The notes under the pieces: generated by a model
The model's database searches: none
What the model was told of the DNA's origin: nothing
The model's input: the letters and a program-made list of their open reading frames with translations, nothing else
Assembly: GCA_020355945.1 (NCBI GenBank)
Contig: CP070627.1
Location: forward strand, 813,628-825,294
DNA: 11,667 bases
From: Candidatus Aminicenantota bacterium
Lineage (GTDB): Bacteria; Acidobacteriota; Aminicenantia; UBA2199
Reading direction: 5' to 3'
Made by a program: the position numbers and the translations under genes
In this document: positions 1 to 8,561 of the stretch, piece by piece
Layout of the letters: each line of letters begins with the position of its first letter
Numbering within the stretch: the stretch's first letter is position 1

Positions 1-465
1 GGGCATTTTTATCTACCTGTGGCCTGTCAGCAGTGTAAGAATCCTCCCTGTGTAAAAACCTGCCCGGTTGGAGCCACCTGGACGGAACCGGACGGCATCG
101 TGGTGGTGGATTACAACTGGTGCATCGGGTGCCGCTGCTGCATGGCAGCCTGTCCTTACGGTGCACGACATTTTAATTGGGCGAAGCCCAACGTACCTCC
201 TGGAAAAATGAACACCAATACCCATTTCCTGGGAAACCGCCCCAGGTATAAAGGGGTAGTGGAAAAGTGTACTTTTTGTATCCAACGGGTTAGAGAAGGT
301 CTTTATCCCAAATGCGTGGAAGTATGCCCCACCGGGTCCAGGAAATTCGGAAACCTCCTGGACCCTGACAGCGAAATCAGGTACATCCTTAAAAACAAAC
401 GGGTACTTATCCTGAAAGAAGACCTTAATACGCAGCCCAAATTCTTTTATTTCTTTGGAACATAA
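1..465 (+). CDS. Periplasmic-type 4Fe-4S electron-transfer subunit, DsrO/HmcB-like (5' end missing)
   Basis: The reading frame is open to the first base, so the true start lies upstream; the GTG at 19 sits inside the conserved P-V-A-C-Q-Q-C stretch and is not the start. Three cysteine groups are visible: CQQCKNPPCVKTCP, CIGCRCCMAACP, and CTFC followed about 15 residues later by CVEVCP. These are clusters 2 to 4 of the four-cluster ferredoxin subunits of complex iron-sulfur molybdoenzyme-like membrane complexes (DsrO, HmcB, TtrB, PsrB families). The C-terminal portion with GNRPR, VCPTGSRKFGNLLDP and LNTQPKFFYFF resembles the DsrO/HmcB branch. Such subunits usually carry a Tat signal and pass electrons to an NrfD-type partner, which is the next gene, 15 bases downstream. 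Whether a multiheme cytochrome or a catalytic subunit lies upstream cannot be seen. Confidence 0.9.
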   Translation, partial: GHFYLPVACQQCKNPPCVKTCPVGATWTEPDGIVVVDYNWCIGCRCCMAACPYGARHFNWAKPNVPPGKMNTNTHFLGNRPRYKGVVEKCTFCIQRVREGLYPKCVEVCPTGSRKFGNLLDPDSEIRYILKNKRVLILKEDLNTQPKFFYFFGT

Positions 466-480
466 CAGAGGAGAGCACCG

Positions 481-1707
481 GTGAATTTTTTTCGATTTAT
501 AAAAGAGTGTTTTAAAATTGTTATCCGGGGAAACAAGTGGTATTACCTCTGGCTGGGTTTTCTTCTTACCCTTATTATATGGGGAGGACTGGGGTACCTG
601 GGCCAGTTAAAGGAAGGGTTGATCGTCACCAATATGCGGGACCACATATCCTGGGCGTTTTATATCGGGAACTTTACCTTTTTAGTGGGAGTGGCGGCCG
701 CTGCAATTATGCTGGTAATCCCGGCCTACATTTATCACTGGAAACCCATCAAAGAAGTGGTGATATTCGGTGAACTGCTGGCTGTCAGCGCAGTGATAAT
801 GTGTATGCTCTTTGTCATCGTGGATGTGGGCAACCCGCTGCGCTTGTGGCATATGTTCCCCTTTATCGGTAAGCTTAATGTCCCTTCGTCCTTACTGGGG
901 TGGGACTTTTTGGTCTTAACCATTTACTTTTTATTGAACCTGGTTATAGTCATATATCTGCTTTACAAGCTTTTCAGTAAAAAAGACTACAATAAATCGA
1001 TTTTATATCCCCTGATCCTTTTCTCCATCCCCATGGCCATCAGCATTCATACGGTCACGGCATTTCTTTATAACGGCCTGGGGGCAAGACCTTATTGGAA
1101 CACTGCTCTTTTAGCCCCGAAGTTCCTGGCTTCCGCGTTTTGTTCCGGCCCTGCCGTGCTCTTGATCCTGTTCCTGATCTTAAAAAAGACCACCACTTTC
1201 CAGATCAAGGATGAAGCCCTATGGAAAATAGCAGAATTAATGGCCTATGCCATGTTCATCAATTTGTTTTTCTTCTTCAGCGAGGTCTTCAAAGAAGTCT
1301 ATTCCGATTCTGAACACCTGGTCCATTTCAAATATCTCTTTCAAGGAATCGGGGAGAACCGTGATATCGTGATATACGGGTGGGCCTCCGTAATCATTAG
1401 TATAATTGCCTTTTTGCTGTTTTTAATACCTAAAACCAGGAAAAATATTGTCACCCTGACCATTGGGGCGCTTTTAATTTATTTTGGCGTTTATATTGAA
1501 AAAGGCATCGCGCTCCTGATCCCGGGGTTTACCCCTGATGTCCTGGGACAGATTTATGTATATCGACCTTCCTTGACGGAAATCCGCGTTTCAGTGGCTA
1601 TATTTTCCATTGGGTTCCTGATTTTTACCCTGTTGACCAAAGTGGCGGTAGCAATTATATTTGAAGGATTTACTATCGATCGTTTAAAAAGAAAAAAAAT
1701 AGAATAG
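481..1707 (+). CDS. NrfD/PsrC-family integral membrane quinone-interacting subunit (DsrP/HmcC-like)
   Basis: A 408-residue, very hydrophobic protein with about ten likely membrane helices. It starts at GTG 481 behind a GAGGAG Shine-Dalgarno site at 469-474. Residues about 50-80 (VTNMRDHISW..YIGNFTFLVG) and the DVGNPLRLWHMFPFIGKLN stretch around 115-133 are the signature of the NrfD/HybB/DsrP family, whose members oxidise or reduce menaquinone in the membrane and exchange electrons with a periplasmic four-cluster ferredoxin. The length and the ten-helix pattern fit the longer DsrP/HmcC-like branch rather than the eight-helix PsrC. It is paired with the ferredoxin subunit just upstream. A hairpin right after the stop suggests that this transcript ends here, so the pair is probably the distal part of its own operon. 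Exact complex (Dsr, Hmc, Tmc or an undescribed one) is not decidable without the upstream genes. Confidence 0.9.
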   Translation: MNFFRFIKECFKIVIRGNKWYYLWLGFLLTLIIWGGLGYLGQLKEGLIVTNMRDHISWAFYIGNFTFLVGVAAAAIMLVIPAYIYHWKPIKEVVIFGELLAVSAVIMCMLFVIVDVGNPLRLWHMFPFIGKLNVPSSLLGWDFLVLTIYFLLNLVIVIYLLYKLFSKKDYNKSILYPLILFSIPMAISIHTVTAFLYNGLGARPYWNTALLAPKFLASAFCSGPAVLLILFLILKKTTTFQIKDEALWKIAELMAYAMFINLFFFFSEVFKEVYSDSEHLVHFKYLFQGIGENRDIVIYGWASVIISIIAFLLFLIPKTRKNIVTLTIGALLIYFGVYIEKGIALLIPGFTPDVLGQIYVYRPSLTEIRVSVAIFSIGFLIFTLLTKVAVAIIFEGFTIDRLKRKKIE

Positions 1708-1746
1708 TGCCAGGTAAATTATTTCCTTTCCCGGCAATTTTTCTTA
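1708..1746 (+). terminator. Possible rho-independent terminator after the NrfD gene
   Basis: Directly after the stop codon, TGCCAGG (1708-1714) can pair with CCCGGCA (1730-1736), seven pairs with one A-C mismatch and a 15-nt loop, followed by AATTTTTCTT. The stem is imperfect and the loop long, so this is a moderate call. The position between two operons supports it. Confidence 0.4.
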
Positions 1747-1763
1747 AGAAAATAAAAAAAAAG

Positions 1764-1792
1764 TTGAAAAAACATCAGAATTATACTATAAT
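1764..1792 (+). promoter_or_regulatory. Sigma70-type promoter for the hdrCBA-mvhDGA operon
   Basis: TTGAAA (1764-1769), exactly 17 bases, then TATAAT (1787-1792). An A-rich run (1749-1762) lies just upstream of the -35 and could act as an UP element. The -10 is the right arm of a palindrome ATTATA-C-TATAAT (1780-1792). Transcription would start near 1799, giving a leader of roughly 110 to 115 nt before hdrC. Confidence 0.65.
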
Positions 1793-1811
1793 AAGAATAC
1801 GATAAGAATAC
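1791..1811 (+). repeat. 10-bp direct repeat ATAAGAATAC x2 at the hdrC transcription start
   Basis: ATAAGAATAC occurs at 1791-1800 and again at 1802-1811, an 11-base period, about one helical turn. The first copy overlaps the last bases of the -10 and the expected start site. Two half-sites on the same DNA face would suit a regulator that binds as a tandem dimer, but no regulator is known from the window. Confidence 0.6.
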
Positions 1812-1910
1812 AATTGGGTGCAATAAGGTGCTTGTTAAAAACCAGGAGGTTACATAGCATAAATATTAATATTAGTGGCAGCCAGGTAGAATATGTAAAA
1901 AGGAGGTTAA
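1812..1910 (+). other. Untranslated leader of hdrC with two Shine-Dalgarno sites
   Basis: The leader has no long ORF. It carries AGGAGGT twice: at 1901-1907, correctly spaced for the hdrC ATG at 1911, and at 1844-1850, where the equivalent start position is ATA followed by GCA and then a TAA stop. The upstream copy therefore looks like a vestigial or decoy ribosome site. I see no known riboswitch fold. Confidence 0.45.
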
Positions 1911-2600
1911 ATGTTTGGAACAAACTGGTTTTTTTATTTAATATTAATTATTGCTATTCCTATTGCGTTACTTATCTTATATCTGGTGGTTAAGGTTTTA
2001 ATCGCCTTGATTGAAGGGACTCTCCACAAAATCCGCAGTAAAGTAAAGTATGAGTCGGAGTTAGACCAGGATTTCGCCCGGGAGATTTCATACATCCCGG
2101 GTGGTGAAACACTCTTTAGCTGCATCCAATGCGGCACCTGCAGTGCCACCTGTCCCATGAGCATCTATATGGACTATACGCCCCGGCGGATTGTGGCCAT
2201 GACCCGGGCAGGATTCAAAGACGAGGTCTTACGCAGTTTTACTATCTGGTTGTGCACTTCTTGCTACTCTTGTTCCGTGCGCTGTCCCCGCAACCTTAAA
2301 ATCACCGACTTCATGTACGCCCTGAAACAGAGGGCCATCCAGGAGAAATTTTACCCGAAAAGATTCCCCATTCCTGCACTGGCTCGGGAGTTCTTCCGTT
2401 CCATCCTCAAGCGGGGCCGCAACAGTGAGATTCAACTGGTCACCTTCCTTTACCTAAAAACCAATCCGCTTCAGATTCTTAAATACACAAAAATGGGAAT
2501 AAAATTGTTTCTCCGCGGTCGCATAAGCATCAAACCGCAGTCCATTCCTGGGAAACCCGCTGCCAGGAAAGAAATAAAAAAAATCCTTGGGGCTGTGTAA
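1911..2600 (+). CDS. hdrC: Heterodisulfide reductase subunit C, membrane-anchored form
   Basis: A 229-residue protein with two classic [4Fe-4S] motifs, CIQCGTCSATCP at residues 71-82 and CTSCYSCSVRCP at 115-126, the arrangement of HdrC and of the ferredoxin part of DsrK/HdrD. HdrC carries electrons from HdrA to HdrB. Unlike soluble methanogen HdrC, it begins with a strongly hydrophobic stretch (about residues 6-34, one long or two short helices) followed by basic residues (HKIRSKVK), which predicts an N-terminal membrane anchor with the clusters in the cytoplasm. The C-terminal third is basic and carries no further cysteines. It starts at ATG 1911 behind AGGAGGT and opens an operon with hdrB, hdrA and mvhDGA, from its own promoter. 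The family call is firm; the anchor is inferred from hydropathy read by eye. Confidence 0.93.
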   Translation: MFGTNWFFYLILIIAIPIALLILYLVVKVLIALIEGTLHKIRSKVKYESELDQDFAREISYIPGGETLFSCIQCGTCSATCPMSIYMDYTPRRIVAMTRAGFKDEVLRSFTIWLCTSCYSCSVRCPRNLKITDFMYALKQRAIQEKFYPKRFPIPALAREFFRSILKRGRNSEIQLVTFLYLKTNPLQILKYTKMGIKLFLRGRISIKPQSIPGKPAARKEIKKILGAV

Positions 2601-2660
2601 GTTGAAAATGAGACACATAACACCTGGATATTTTATTAAGTTCGTTAACAAGGGGGTATT

Positions 2661-3566
2661 ATGAAATATCTTTATTATCCCGGCTGCTCGGCAGAGGCCA
2701 CCGGCAAACCCTTCCAGGAGTCCCTGCTGGAGGTTTTTAAAGTATTGGGGATACCCTTCGAAGAATTACACCAATGGAATTGCTGCGGAGCAACAGCCTA
2801 TATGTCTATCGACGAACTGAAAGCATTTGCCCTGGCTGCCCGCAATCTTGCCCTGGCAGAAAAGCAGTGTTTAACCGGGGCAATGGAAACTGTAGATCTT
2901 ATTGCGCCCTGCGCCGCCTGTTACCTGGTATTACTAAAGACCCACAAATATATAGAAGAATATCCCGAGATTAAAAACAAAATCACAGCAGCCCTTTCCC
3001 AGGTCAGTTTACAGTATGGCGGACGGGTACGGGTGCGACACGCCTTCGAAGTACTGGTTAACGATATCGGAACAGACAGGATATCAAAGGGAGTTAAAAA
3101 ACCACTCAGGGATTTGCGGGTTGCCTGCTATTACGGCTGTCAAATCGTGCGTCCTTATGCACTCTTTGACGATATCGACAACCCGTCAAGTATGGACCGA
3201 TTGATAAACGTGATAGGTGCTGAGGTGGTGGACTGGCCGCTGAAAACCCGATGCTGCGGCGGTTCGTTGATGGGGACCATACCGGATGTGGGTTTAAGAT
3301 TGAATCACATTATTCTTCGCGAGGCACAAAAGCACGGCGCCGATGTGATTGCCACCGCCTGCCCTCTTTGCCAATTTAACCTGGAATGTTACCAGGATAA
3401 AATTGTCAAACAGGTCGACAGGAACTTCACAAGAATACCGGTTGCCTTTTTTACCCAACTCCTGGGTTTAGCTTTCGGAATTAATGAACGAAAACTTGGT
3501 ATCCAGCGATTGTTTATGCCTATAAAAGCCCAAGGAAGATACAGAGAAGGAGGCCAACATGTTTGA
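2661..3566 (+). CDS. hdrB: Heterodisulfide reductase subunit B (two CCG domains)
   Basis: A 301-residue protein with two complete CCG repeats. The first uses Cys9, Cys41-Cys42-Gly, Cys84 and Cys87. The second uses Cys156 and Cys160, Cys198-Cys199-Gly, Cys234 and Cys237. In the HdrABC-MvhADG structure of methanogens these residues hold two non-cubane [4Fe-4S] clusters that cleave the CoM-S-S-CoB heterodisulfide. All ligands are present, so the subunit looks catalytically intact. In bacteria the physiological acceptor is usually unknown; a DsrC-type trisulfide or another thiol-disulfide pair is possible. The ATG at 2661 has AAGGGGG just upstream. The stop overlaps the start of hdrA by 8 bases, pointing to translational coupling. 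The 60-nt gap after hdrC is the second largest inside the operon's coding run and shows no convincing promoter. Confidence 0.95.
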   Translation: MKYLYYPGCSAEATGKPFQESLLEVFKVLGIPFEELHQWNCCGATAYMSIDELKAFALAARNLALAEKQCLTGAMETVDLIAPCAACYLVLLKTHKYIEEYPEIKNKITAALSQVSLQYGGRVRVRHAFEVLVNDIGTDRISKGVKKPLRDLRVACYYGCQIVRPYALFDDIDNPSSMDRLINVIGAEVVDWPLKTRCCGGSLMGTIPDVGLRLNHIILREAQKHGADVIATACPLCQFNLECYQDKIVKQVDRNFTRIPVAFFTQLLGLAFGINERKLGIQRLFMPIKAQGRYREGGQHV

Positions 3567-5562
3567 CAGGATGCTGCAGGCAAGTGAAAAGCCGCGTATA
3601 GGTGTTTATGTCTGTCACTGCGGCATTAATATCGCCTCCAATGTGGACGTCTTCGAAGTAGTGGAATTCGCCAGAGGATTACCTCACGTGGTCATTGCCA
3701 GGGACTACAAGTTTATGTGCTCTGATCCTGGCCAGGAAATCGTTCAAAAAGATATAGCAGACCTTAACATTAACCGCGTTATCGTTGCGTCATGTTCGCC
3801 TCTCATGCATGAGGTTACATTTCGTAGGTGTATCGCCAGCGCTGGTTTGAATCCTTTTTTCTTCCAGATGGCAAATATTCGTGAGCAGGTGAGTTGGGTG
3901 ACCGCAGACCACCGCCAGGCCACGGAAAAAGCCATGGCTCTTACTGCCGCGGCAGTCAGGCGTGCTGTCTGGCATGCACCCTTGGAGCAGCAAAAAGTCC
4001 CGGTTAATCCAAATGTGCTGGTTGTTGGAGGTGGTATTTCCGGGATTCAAGCGGCTTTGACACTGGCGGATTCCGGCAAGCACGTGTACCTGGTTGAAAA
4101 AGAACCCAGTATAGGGGGACACATGGCTCAATTTGACAAGACCTTTCCCACTCTTGACTGTGCGGCCTGTATACTTACCCCAAAAATGTCGGCGGTGCGC
4201 GCTCACCCTAACATTACCCTGTGGACCTATTCGCAGGTGACCGCGATTGAAGGTTATGCAGGGAATTTCAAAGCCAGGATAAAAAGGAAACCACGCTATG
4301 TGATTGAAGACCTCTGTGTCGGCTGTTTGTTGTGTGTTGAAAAATGTATATATAAAGAACCTAAATTTGCCAATGAGTTTGACCTGGGATTATCGAAACG
4401 AAAACCGATATATATGCCTTTTCCCCAGGCCGCGCCCTCAGTCGTCCTGGTTGATCCAAAAACCTGCATCCAGTTGACAACAGGTAAATGTAAACAACCT
4501 TGTGCTGCCGCCTGTGAAAGGCAGGCCATAAATTTCGATCAAAAAGAGGAAATAGTCGAAATTGAAATAGGAGCTATTATTATAGCCACCGGTTACCAAT
4601 GTTTTGACGCCAGGCGCGCCCCTCAATATGGGTACGGTAAATATACGAATGTATATACCAGTCTTGAGATCGAGCGTTTGGTTAATGCTGCAGGGCCTAC
4701 AGGCGGTGAGATAAAACTCCGTAATGGGGAAAAACCGCAAACTGTGGGGATCATTCACTGCGTTGGATCCCGGGATAAAAACTTCAATGCCTACTGTTCC
4801 CGGGTTTGCTGTATGTATTCTCTCAAATTGGCCCACCTGATTAAAGAACGTACGAATGCCGAAGTTTATAATTTTTATATCGATATGCGCAGTGCCGGGA
4901 AAGGATATGAAGAGTTCTACGATAAACTTCTCCAGGAAGACGTGAACTTCATTCGCGGCCGGGTTGCCGAAGTCACGGACTGGGCCCAGGTCCCCGAAGA
5001 AGAAGGCAAATTGGTCATCCGTGTCGAGGACACGAATATTGGAATCGTCAGGCGCATCTCCGTAGACCTGGTGGTTTTGTCGGTAGGGCTGGAACCCCGG
5101 GCTGACAGCGAAGAAGTAAGAAAAATGTTTAACATCCAAAACAGCCAGGATGGCTGGTACTTAGAGCGGCACCCCAAATTGGCCCCTGTGTCTACTTTTA
5201 CTGAAGGGATATTTCTTGCCGGAGCCTGTCAGGGTCCTAAGGATATACCGGACAGTGTTGCTCAGGCAGGCGCTGCTGCGAGTGAAGCATTGGCACTCAT
5301 TGATAGAGGGTATGTGGATTTAGAACCCTTTACGGCAGTCATTCACGAAGAATCCTGTTCCGGGTGTCGTATCTGTACTGCCCTCTGTCCTTATGAAGCC
5401 ATAGGTTTTAATCCGGAAAAAAATATTTGTGAAATCAACCAGGCGTTGTGTAAAGGGTGCGGCACCTGTGTGGCCGCCTGCCCCTCAGGAGCAGCCCGGC
5501 AGAATCAATTCTCAGATGAGCAAATCTATGAAGAAATCGAGGGGGTGTTAAGTTATGTCTGA
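3559..5562 (+). CDS. hdrA: Heterodisulfide reductase subunit A (FAD, electron-bifurcating, iron-sulfur)
   Basis: A 667-residue flavoprotein. Order of parts: N-terminal HdrA domain with V-C-H-C-G at residues 18-22; a dinucleotide fold with GGGISG near 157-162 and E-K-E-P-S-IGG after it, for FAD; the [13 protein letters not shown] stretch near 200; an inserted cluster motif [11 protein letters not shown] from residue 253; a second Cys group CKQPCAAAC; a long NADP-reductase-like region with CVGSRD and [10 protein letters not shown]; and two C-terminal ferredoxin motifs, [12 protein letters not shown] from 600 and [12 protein letters not shown] from 631. This is the standard bacterial/methanogen HdrA architecture and length. 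HdrA FAD is the site where electrons from H2 split to ferredoxin and to HdrB. The start at 3559 follows GAAGGAGG. The gene overlaps both neighbours by 8 bases, so hdrB, hdrA and mvhD are probably made in step. Confidence 0.96.
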   Translation: MFDRMLQASEKPRIGVYVCHCGINIASNVDVFEVVEFARGLPHVVIARDYKFMCSDPGQEIVQKDIADLNINRVIVASCSPLMHEVTFRRCIASAGLNPFFFQMANIREQVSWVTADHRQATEKAMALTAAAVRRAVWHAPLEQQKVPVNPNVLVVGGGISGIQAALTLADSGKHVYLVEKEPSIGGHMAQFDKTFPTLDCAACILTPKMSAVRAHPNITLWTYSQVTAIEGYAGNFKARIKRKPRYVIEDLCVGCLLCVEKCIYKEPKFANEFDLGLSKRKPIYMPFPQAAPSVVLVDPKTCIQLTTGKCKQPCAAACERQAINFDQKEEIVEIEIGAIIIATGYQCFDARRAPQYGYGKYTNVYTSLEIERLVNAAGPTGGEIKLRNGEKPQTVGIIHCVGSRDKNFNAYCSRVCCMYSLKLAHLIKERTNAEVYNFYIDMRSAGKGYEEFYDKLLQEDVNFIRGRVAEVTDWAQVPEEEGKLVIRVEDTNIGIVRRISVDLVVLSVGLEPRADSEEVRKMFNIQNSQDGWYLERHPKLAPVSTFTEGIFLAGACQGPKDIPDSVAQAGAAASEALALIDRGYVDLEPFTAVIHEESCSGCRICTALCPYEAIGFNPEKNICEINQALCKGCGTCVAACPSGAARQNQFSDEQIYEEIEGVLSYV

Positions 5563-6028
5563 ACGAAGCTTTCTCTCACATGCAGAGACCTTTGAACCGA
5601 AAATTGTCGCTTTTTTTTGCAACTGGTGTACCTATACCGGCGCTGACCTGGCCGGTATTGCCAGGTTAAAGTATGCTCCCAATGTCAGGATTATACGAAT
5701 CATGTGTTCGGGAAGGCTCGATCCGCAGTTTGTTTTGAAAGCCTTTCGCCAGGGGGCAGACGGTGTCCTGGTCGGTGGGTGTCATCCCGGGGACTGCCAC
5801 TACCGGGAAGGCAATTATAAAGCTCTCCGTCGGCATCAACTACTCAAACGCCTGATAAAAGGACTGGGGATCGAGGATGAACGCCTGAGACTTGAATGGA
5901 TTTCTGCCTCGGAAGGAGATAAAGTCCGCGAGGTCATCAACGAAATGACCGGACAAATTCGCAATTTAGGGCCGTTAAAGCTTGCGTCGGGAATGTCGCT
6001 AAAGGAGGCACCTGATGAACAACCCTAA
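5555..6028 (+). CDS. mvhD: Hydrogenase-Hdr linker subunit MvhD, [2Fe-2S]
   Basis: A 157-residue protein of the MvhD/FrhD family. The five cysteines typical of the family are at C22 and C25 (CNWC), C51 (MCSGR), C76 and C81 ([10 protein letters not shown]); they hold a [2Fe-2S] cluster. MvhD bridges the hydrogenase small subunit and HdrA, and this gene sits exactly between them. The start at 5555 lies inside the end of hdrA, with GAGGGGG ahead of it, and the stop lies inside mvhG (14-base overlap). The dozen or so residues ahead of the [10 protein letters not shown] strand are a short extra N-terminus; an equally good ATG is not seen further in. Nothing suggests fusion or decay. Confidence 0.95.
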   Translation: MSERSFLSHAETFEPKIVAFFCNWCTYTGADLAGIARLKYAPNVRIIRIMCSGRLDPQFVLKAFRQGADGVLVGGCHPGDCHYREGNYKALRRHQLLKRLIKGLGIEDERLRLEWISASEGDKVREVINEMTGQIRNLGPLKLASGMSLKEAPDEQP

Positions 6029-6992
6029 AGTTGCATTGTATTGGTGCGCCGCATGCGGCGGCTGTGATGAGGCTGTTTTGGACCTGGCAGAGAATATCCT
6101 CGAGGTTTTAGAAAAAATAGATATTGTTTTCTGGCCCGTTGCCCTGGATTTCAAACGATCTCATATTGAAAAATTAAAGGACCGGGAACTTGCCCTTTCC
6201 TTCATTAATGGAGCGGTGCGCACCTCAGAGCAGGTTGAGATGTGCAGGCTTTTACGAGAGAAATCACAAATCCTTATTGCCTTCGGGAACTGCTCGCACC
6301 TGGGCGGCATTCCCGGACTGGCCAACCTCCATAATCGAGAAGCCATTTTTGATAGGGTGTATAGGGAAATTCCCACTGAACAGAATCGAGACCAGGTTAT
6401 CCCCCTTGAAGAGATCCGGGTTCCCCAGGGCAAGCTCACACTTCCCACATTCTGGGATACGGTGAAGACCCTGAACCAGGTTGTTGATGTGGATTATTAT
6501 ATCCCGGGGTGTCCACCTCCTGTCACCCTGATAATGGACGCAATCACAGGTTTCCTGGAAAACAAACTGCCCCCCAGGGGGAGTGTATTGGCTCCGGACA
6601 TACCCCTGTGTGATGAATGTCCGCGAAAAGAAAGCAAACCTGACAAACTCCTGGTAAAGGAGATAAGATACCCACATGAAGGTTTAATCGACCCGGGGAA
6701 ATGCCTTTTAGACCAGGGGCTGCTGTGCCTGGGACCTGTTACCCGCAGTGGTTGTGGAGCTTCCTGCATAAAAGCCAATATGCCCTGCAGCGGCTGTATT
6801 GGACCAACCATCCAGGTGAAAGATTTTGGCGCCAAGGCGCTTTCAGCCATTGCATCTATCCTGGAAGCAAGCGACGACAAAGAAATCTCTCAAATTGTTG
6901 ACAAAATTTGGGACCCTGTGGGCACATTTTATCGTTATAATTTACCGGCATCTTTTTTGCACCGGAGATTGCAGACTAAGGGAGGCAAATAA
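6015..6992 (+). CDS. mvhG: [NiFe]-hydrogenase small subunit, F420-non-reducing (MvhG-type)
   Basis: A 325-residue small subunit with all cluster ligands visible. The proximal cluster group is C11/C14 and C17 in [10 protein letters not shown]93 in GNCSHLGG and C166 in PGCPPP. The other two clusters draw on C199 and C202 (CDEC), C230, C238, C247, C251, C258 and C261, in the order [16 protein letters not shown] and MPCSGC that marks group 3 (Mvh/Frh/Hox-type) enzymes. There is no Tat signal, so the hydrogenase is cytoplasmic. An AAAGGAGG site lies 6 bases ahead of ATG 6015, within the mvhD coding end. It hands electrons from the large subunit to MvhD. The start of mvhA follows one base after the stop. 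Confidence 0.95.
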   Translation: MNNPKVALYWCAACGGCDEAVLDLAENILEVLEKIDIVFWPVALDFKRSHIEKLKDRELALSFINGAVRTSEQVEMCRLLREKSQILIAFGNCSHLGGIPGLANLHNREAIFDRVYREIPTEQNRDQVIPLEEIRVPQGKLTLPTFWDTVKTLNQVVDVDYYIPGCPPPVTLIMDAITGFLENKLPPRGSVLAPDIPLCDECPRKESKPDKLLVKEIRYPHEGLIDPGKCLLDQGLLCLGPVTRSGCGASCIKANMPCSGCIGPTIQVKDFGAKALSAIASILEASDDKEISQIVDKIWDPVGTFYRYNLPASFLHRRLQTKGGK

Positions 6993-6993
6993 T

Positions 6994-8556
6994 ATGAAGC
7001 AAAAAATCACAATTGACCCCATAACAAGGCTGGAAGGTCACGGTAAGATCGATATCTTCTTAAACGAACAGGGCAATGTGGATCGAGCTTATTTCCAGGT
7101 TCCTGAACTACGCGGTTTTGAAAAGTTTGCCGAAGGGCGTCCAGCCGCTGATATGCCACAAATCACCTCAAGAATTTGCGGTGTCTGCCCCACGGCCCAT
7201 CACATGGCATCTACAAAAGCCTTAGACGATTTATACCAGGTTGAGCCTCCGGCTGCGGCAAAAAAGATCAGGGAACTTGTTTACCATGCCTTCATGATTG
7301 AAGACCATACATTACATTTTTTTTTCTTAGGCGCACCTGATTTTATCGTTGGCCCCTCTGCTCCGGCAGCGGAATGCAATATCCTGGGAGTATTGGGTAA
7401 GTTGGGACGTGAGATAGGAATGAAGATTTTCAGGCTGCGCAAAGAGATGCGGGATCTGATCGCCTTAGCTGCCGGGAAGACAATTCACCCGGTCTTCGGA
7501 CTTCCCGGAGGTATTTCAAAAAGCTTGAACGAAGACGAGCGAAAGGCATTTATTATCGGCTCGGACCATGCCCTCGACTTTGGTCTTTTTAGCTTAAAAC
7601 TTTTTAGAGATATAGTACTAAAGAAACCAGGTTATATCAATCTAATAATGTCGGAAGCTTACACCCATAAAACCTATTATATGGGTTTGGTTGATAAAGA
7701 AAACAAAATAAACTTTTATGATGGTAGGCTCAGAATCACCTCACCGGATGGGAAAGAGTTCCTGAAATTTCCACCCCGGGAATATTTGAATTTTATTGCT
7801 GAACATGTGGAACCCTGGACCTACGTTAAATTCTGTCACTTGAAGCACCCTGGCTGGAATGGCTTTAGCGACGGCGAGCAGAGCGGTATCTACAGTGTGG
7901 CTCCCCTGGCACGATTAAACGCTTCGGAAGGTATCTCCACGCCAGAGGCCCAGGCTGGTTACGAAGAATTTTTTGAAACCTTCGGGGGAAAACCGGTTCA
8001 CCATACCCTGGCCAATCACTGGGCGCGGTTAATAGAAATTATTTACGCTGCGGAACGTATGTCTGAGCTTGCCAGGGACCCGGAAATCCTTGACCCGAAT
8101 GTGCGCACTATCCCGAAAGAGAGACCGAAAGAAGGAATCGCAGCCGTGGAAGCTCCCCGCGGCACGCTTTTCCATCACTACCGGACTGACGAACGCGGGA
8201 TTATTAAAAAAGCGAATTTGATCGTTGCCACTCAAAACAACGCCGCCCGCATTGCTTTATCAGTGGATAAAGCCGCCAGGGAACTCATCCGTAATGGTAA
8301 AGCGGATGAGGGCATCCTGAACCGCATCGAAATGGCTTTTCGCGCTTATGATCCCTGCATTGGCTGTGCCAGCCACTGCTTCCCAGGCCATGCGCCCTTT
8401 GTCTTCCGCATTTACAATAAAGAGCATCGGCTCGTGAAAAAGATCGGGACAGAGGAAATTAAATCTAATCCCCTAAAAGTATATAACTTTTTTCAAGACA
8501 CTGCTCGAAAACCGGATCCACCGGACAGTGAAGAAAAAAGATATCGAACAGGTTGA
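6994..8556 (+). CDS. mvhA: [NiFe]-hydrogenase large subunit, F420-non-reducing (MvhA-type), with long C-terminal tail
   Basis: The frame is open further upstream, but the family N-terminus (ITIDPITRLEGHGK) begins at ATG 6994, behind GGGAGG (6980-6985), so the protein has 520 residues. The NiFe site ligands are intact: RICGVC at residues 60-65 and DPCIGCASH at 453-461. The combination fits cytoplasmic group 3c Mvh-type hydrogenases that feed Hdr. Maturation of such subunits normally removes the peptide after the conserved His of DPCxxCxxH. Here that peptide would be 59 residues, of which the first 24 or so (CFPGHAPFVFRIYNKEHRLV..) resemble the usual short family tail and the rest is a polar, proline- and charge-rich extension. 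No maturation protease or hyp gene is in the window. The gene ends the operon; a weak hairpin follows. Confidence 0.95.
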   Translation: MKQKITIDPITRLEGHGKIDIFLNEQGNVDRAYFQVPELRGFEKFAEGRPAADMPQITSRICGVCPTAHHMASTKALDDLYQVEPPAAAKKIRELVYHAFMIEDHTLHFFFLGAPDFIVGPSAPAAECNILGVLGKLGREIGMKIFRLRKEMRDLIALAAGKTIHPVFGLPGGISKSLNEDERKAFIIGSDHALDFGLFSLKLFRDIVLKKPGYINLIMSEAYTHKTYYMGLVDKENKINFYDGRLRITSPDGKEFLKFPPREYLNFIAEHVEPWTYVKFCHLKHPGWNGFSDGEQSGIYSVAPLARLNASEGISTPEAQAGYEEFFETFGGKPVHHTLANHWARLIEIIYAAERMSELARDPEILDPNVRTIPKERPKEGIAAVEAPRGTLFHHYRTDERGIIKKANLIVATQNNAARIALSVDKAARELIRNGKADEGILNRIEMAFRAYDPCIGCASHCFPGHAPFVFRIYNKEHRLVKKIGTEEIKSNPLKVYNFFQDTARKPDPPDSEEKRYRTG

Positions 8557-8561
8557 TCTAT

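Noticed and set aside
2602..2634. Possible promoter TTGAAA...TATTTT between hdrC and hdrB
   Set aside because: The spacer is 21 bases, too long for a normal sigma70 site, and the genes form a continuous operon.
4438..5139. Long antisense open frame (233 codons) within hdrA
   Set aside because: It is the mirror of a strongly conserved coding region and has no plausible start signals or family features.
6826..6993. Upstream extension of the hydrogenase large subunit frame
   Set aside because: It overlaps mvhG coding sequence in another frame and does not resemble the family; the conserved N-terminus and a good Shine-Dalgarno site place the start at 6994.
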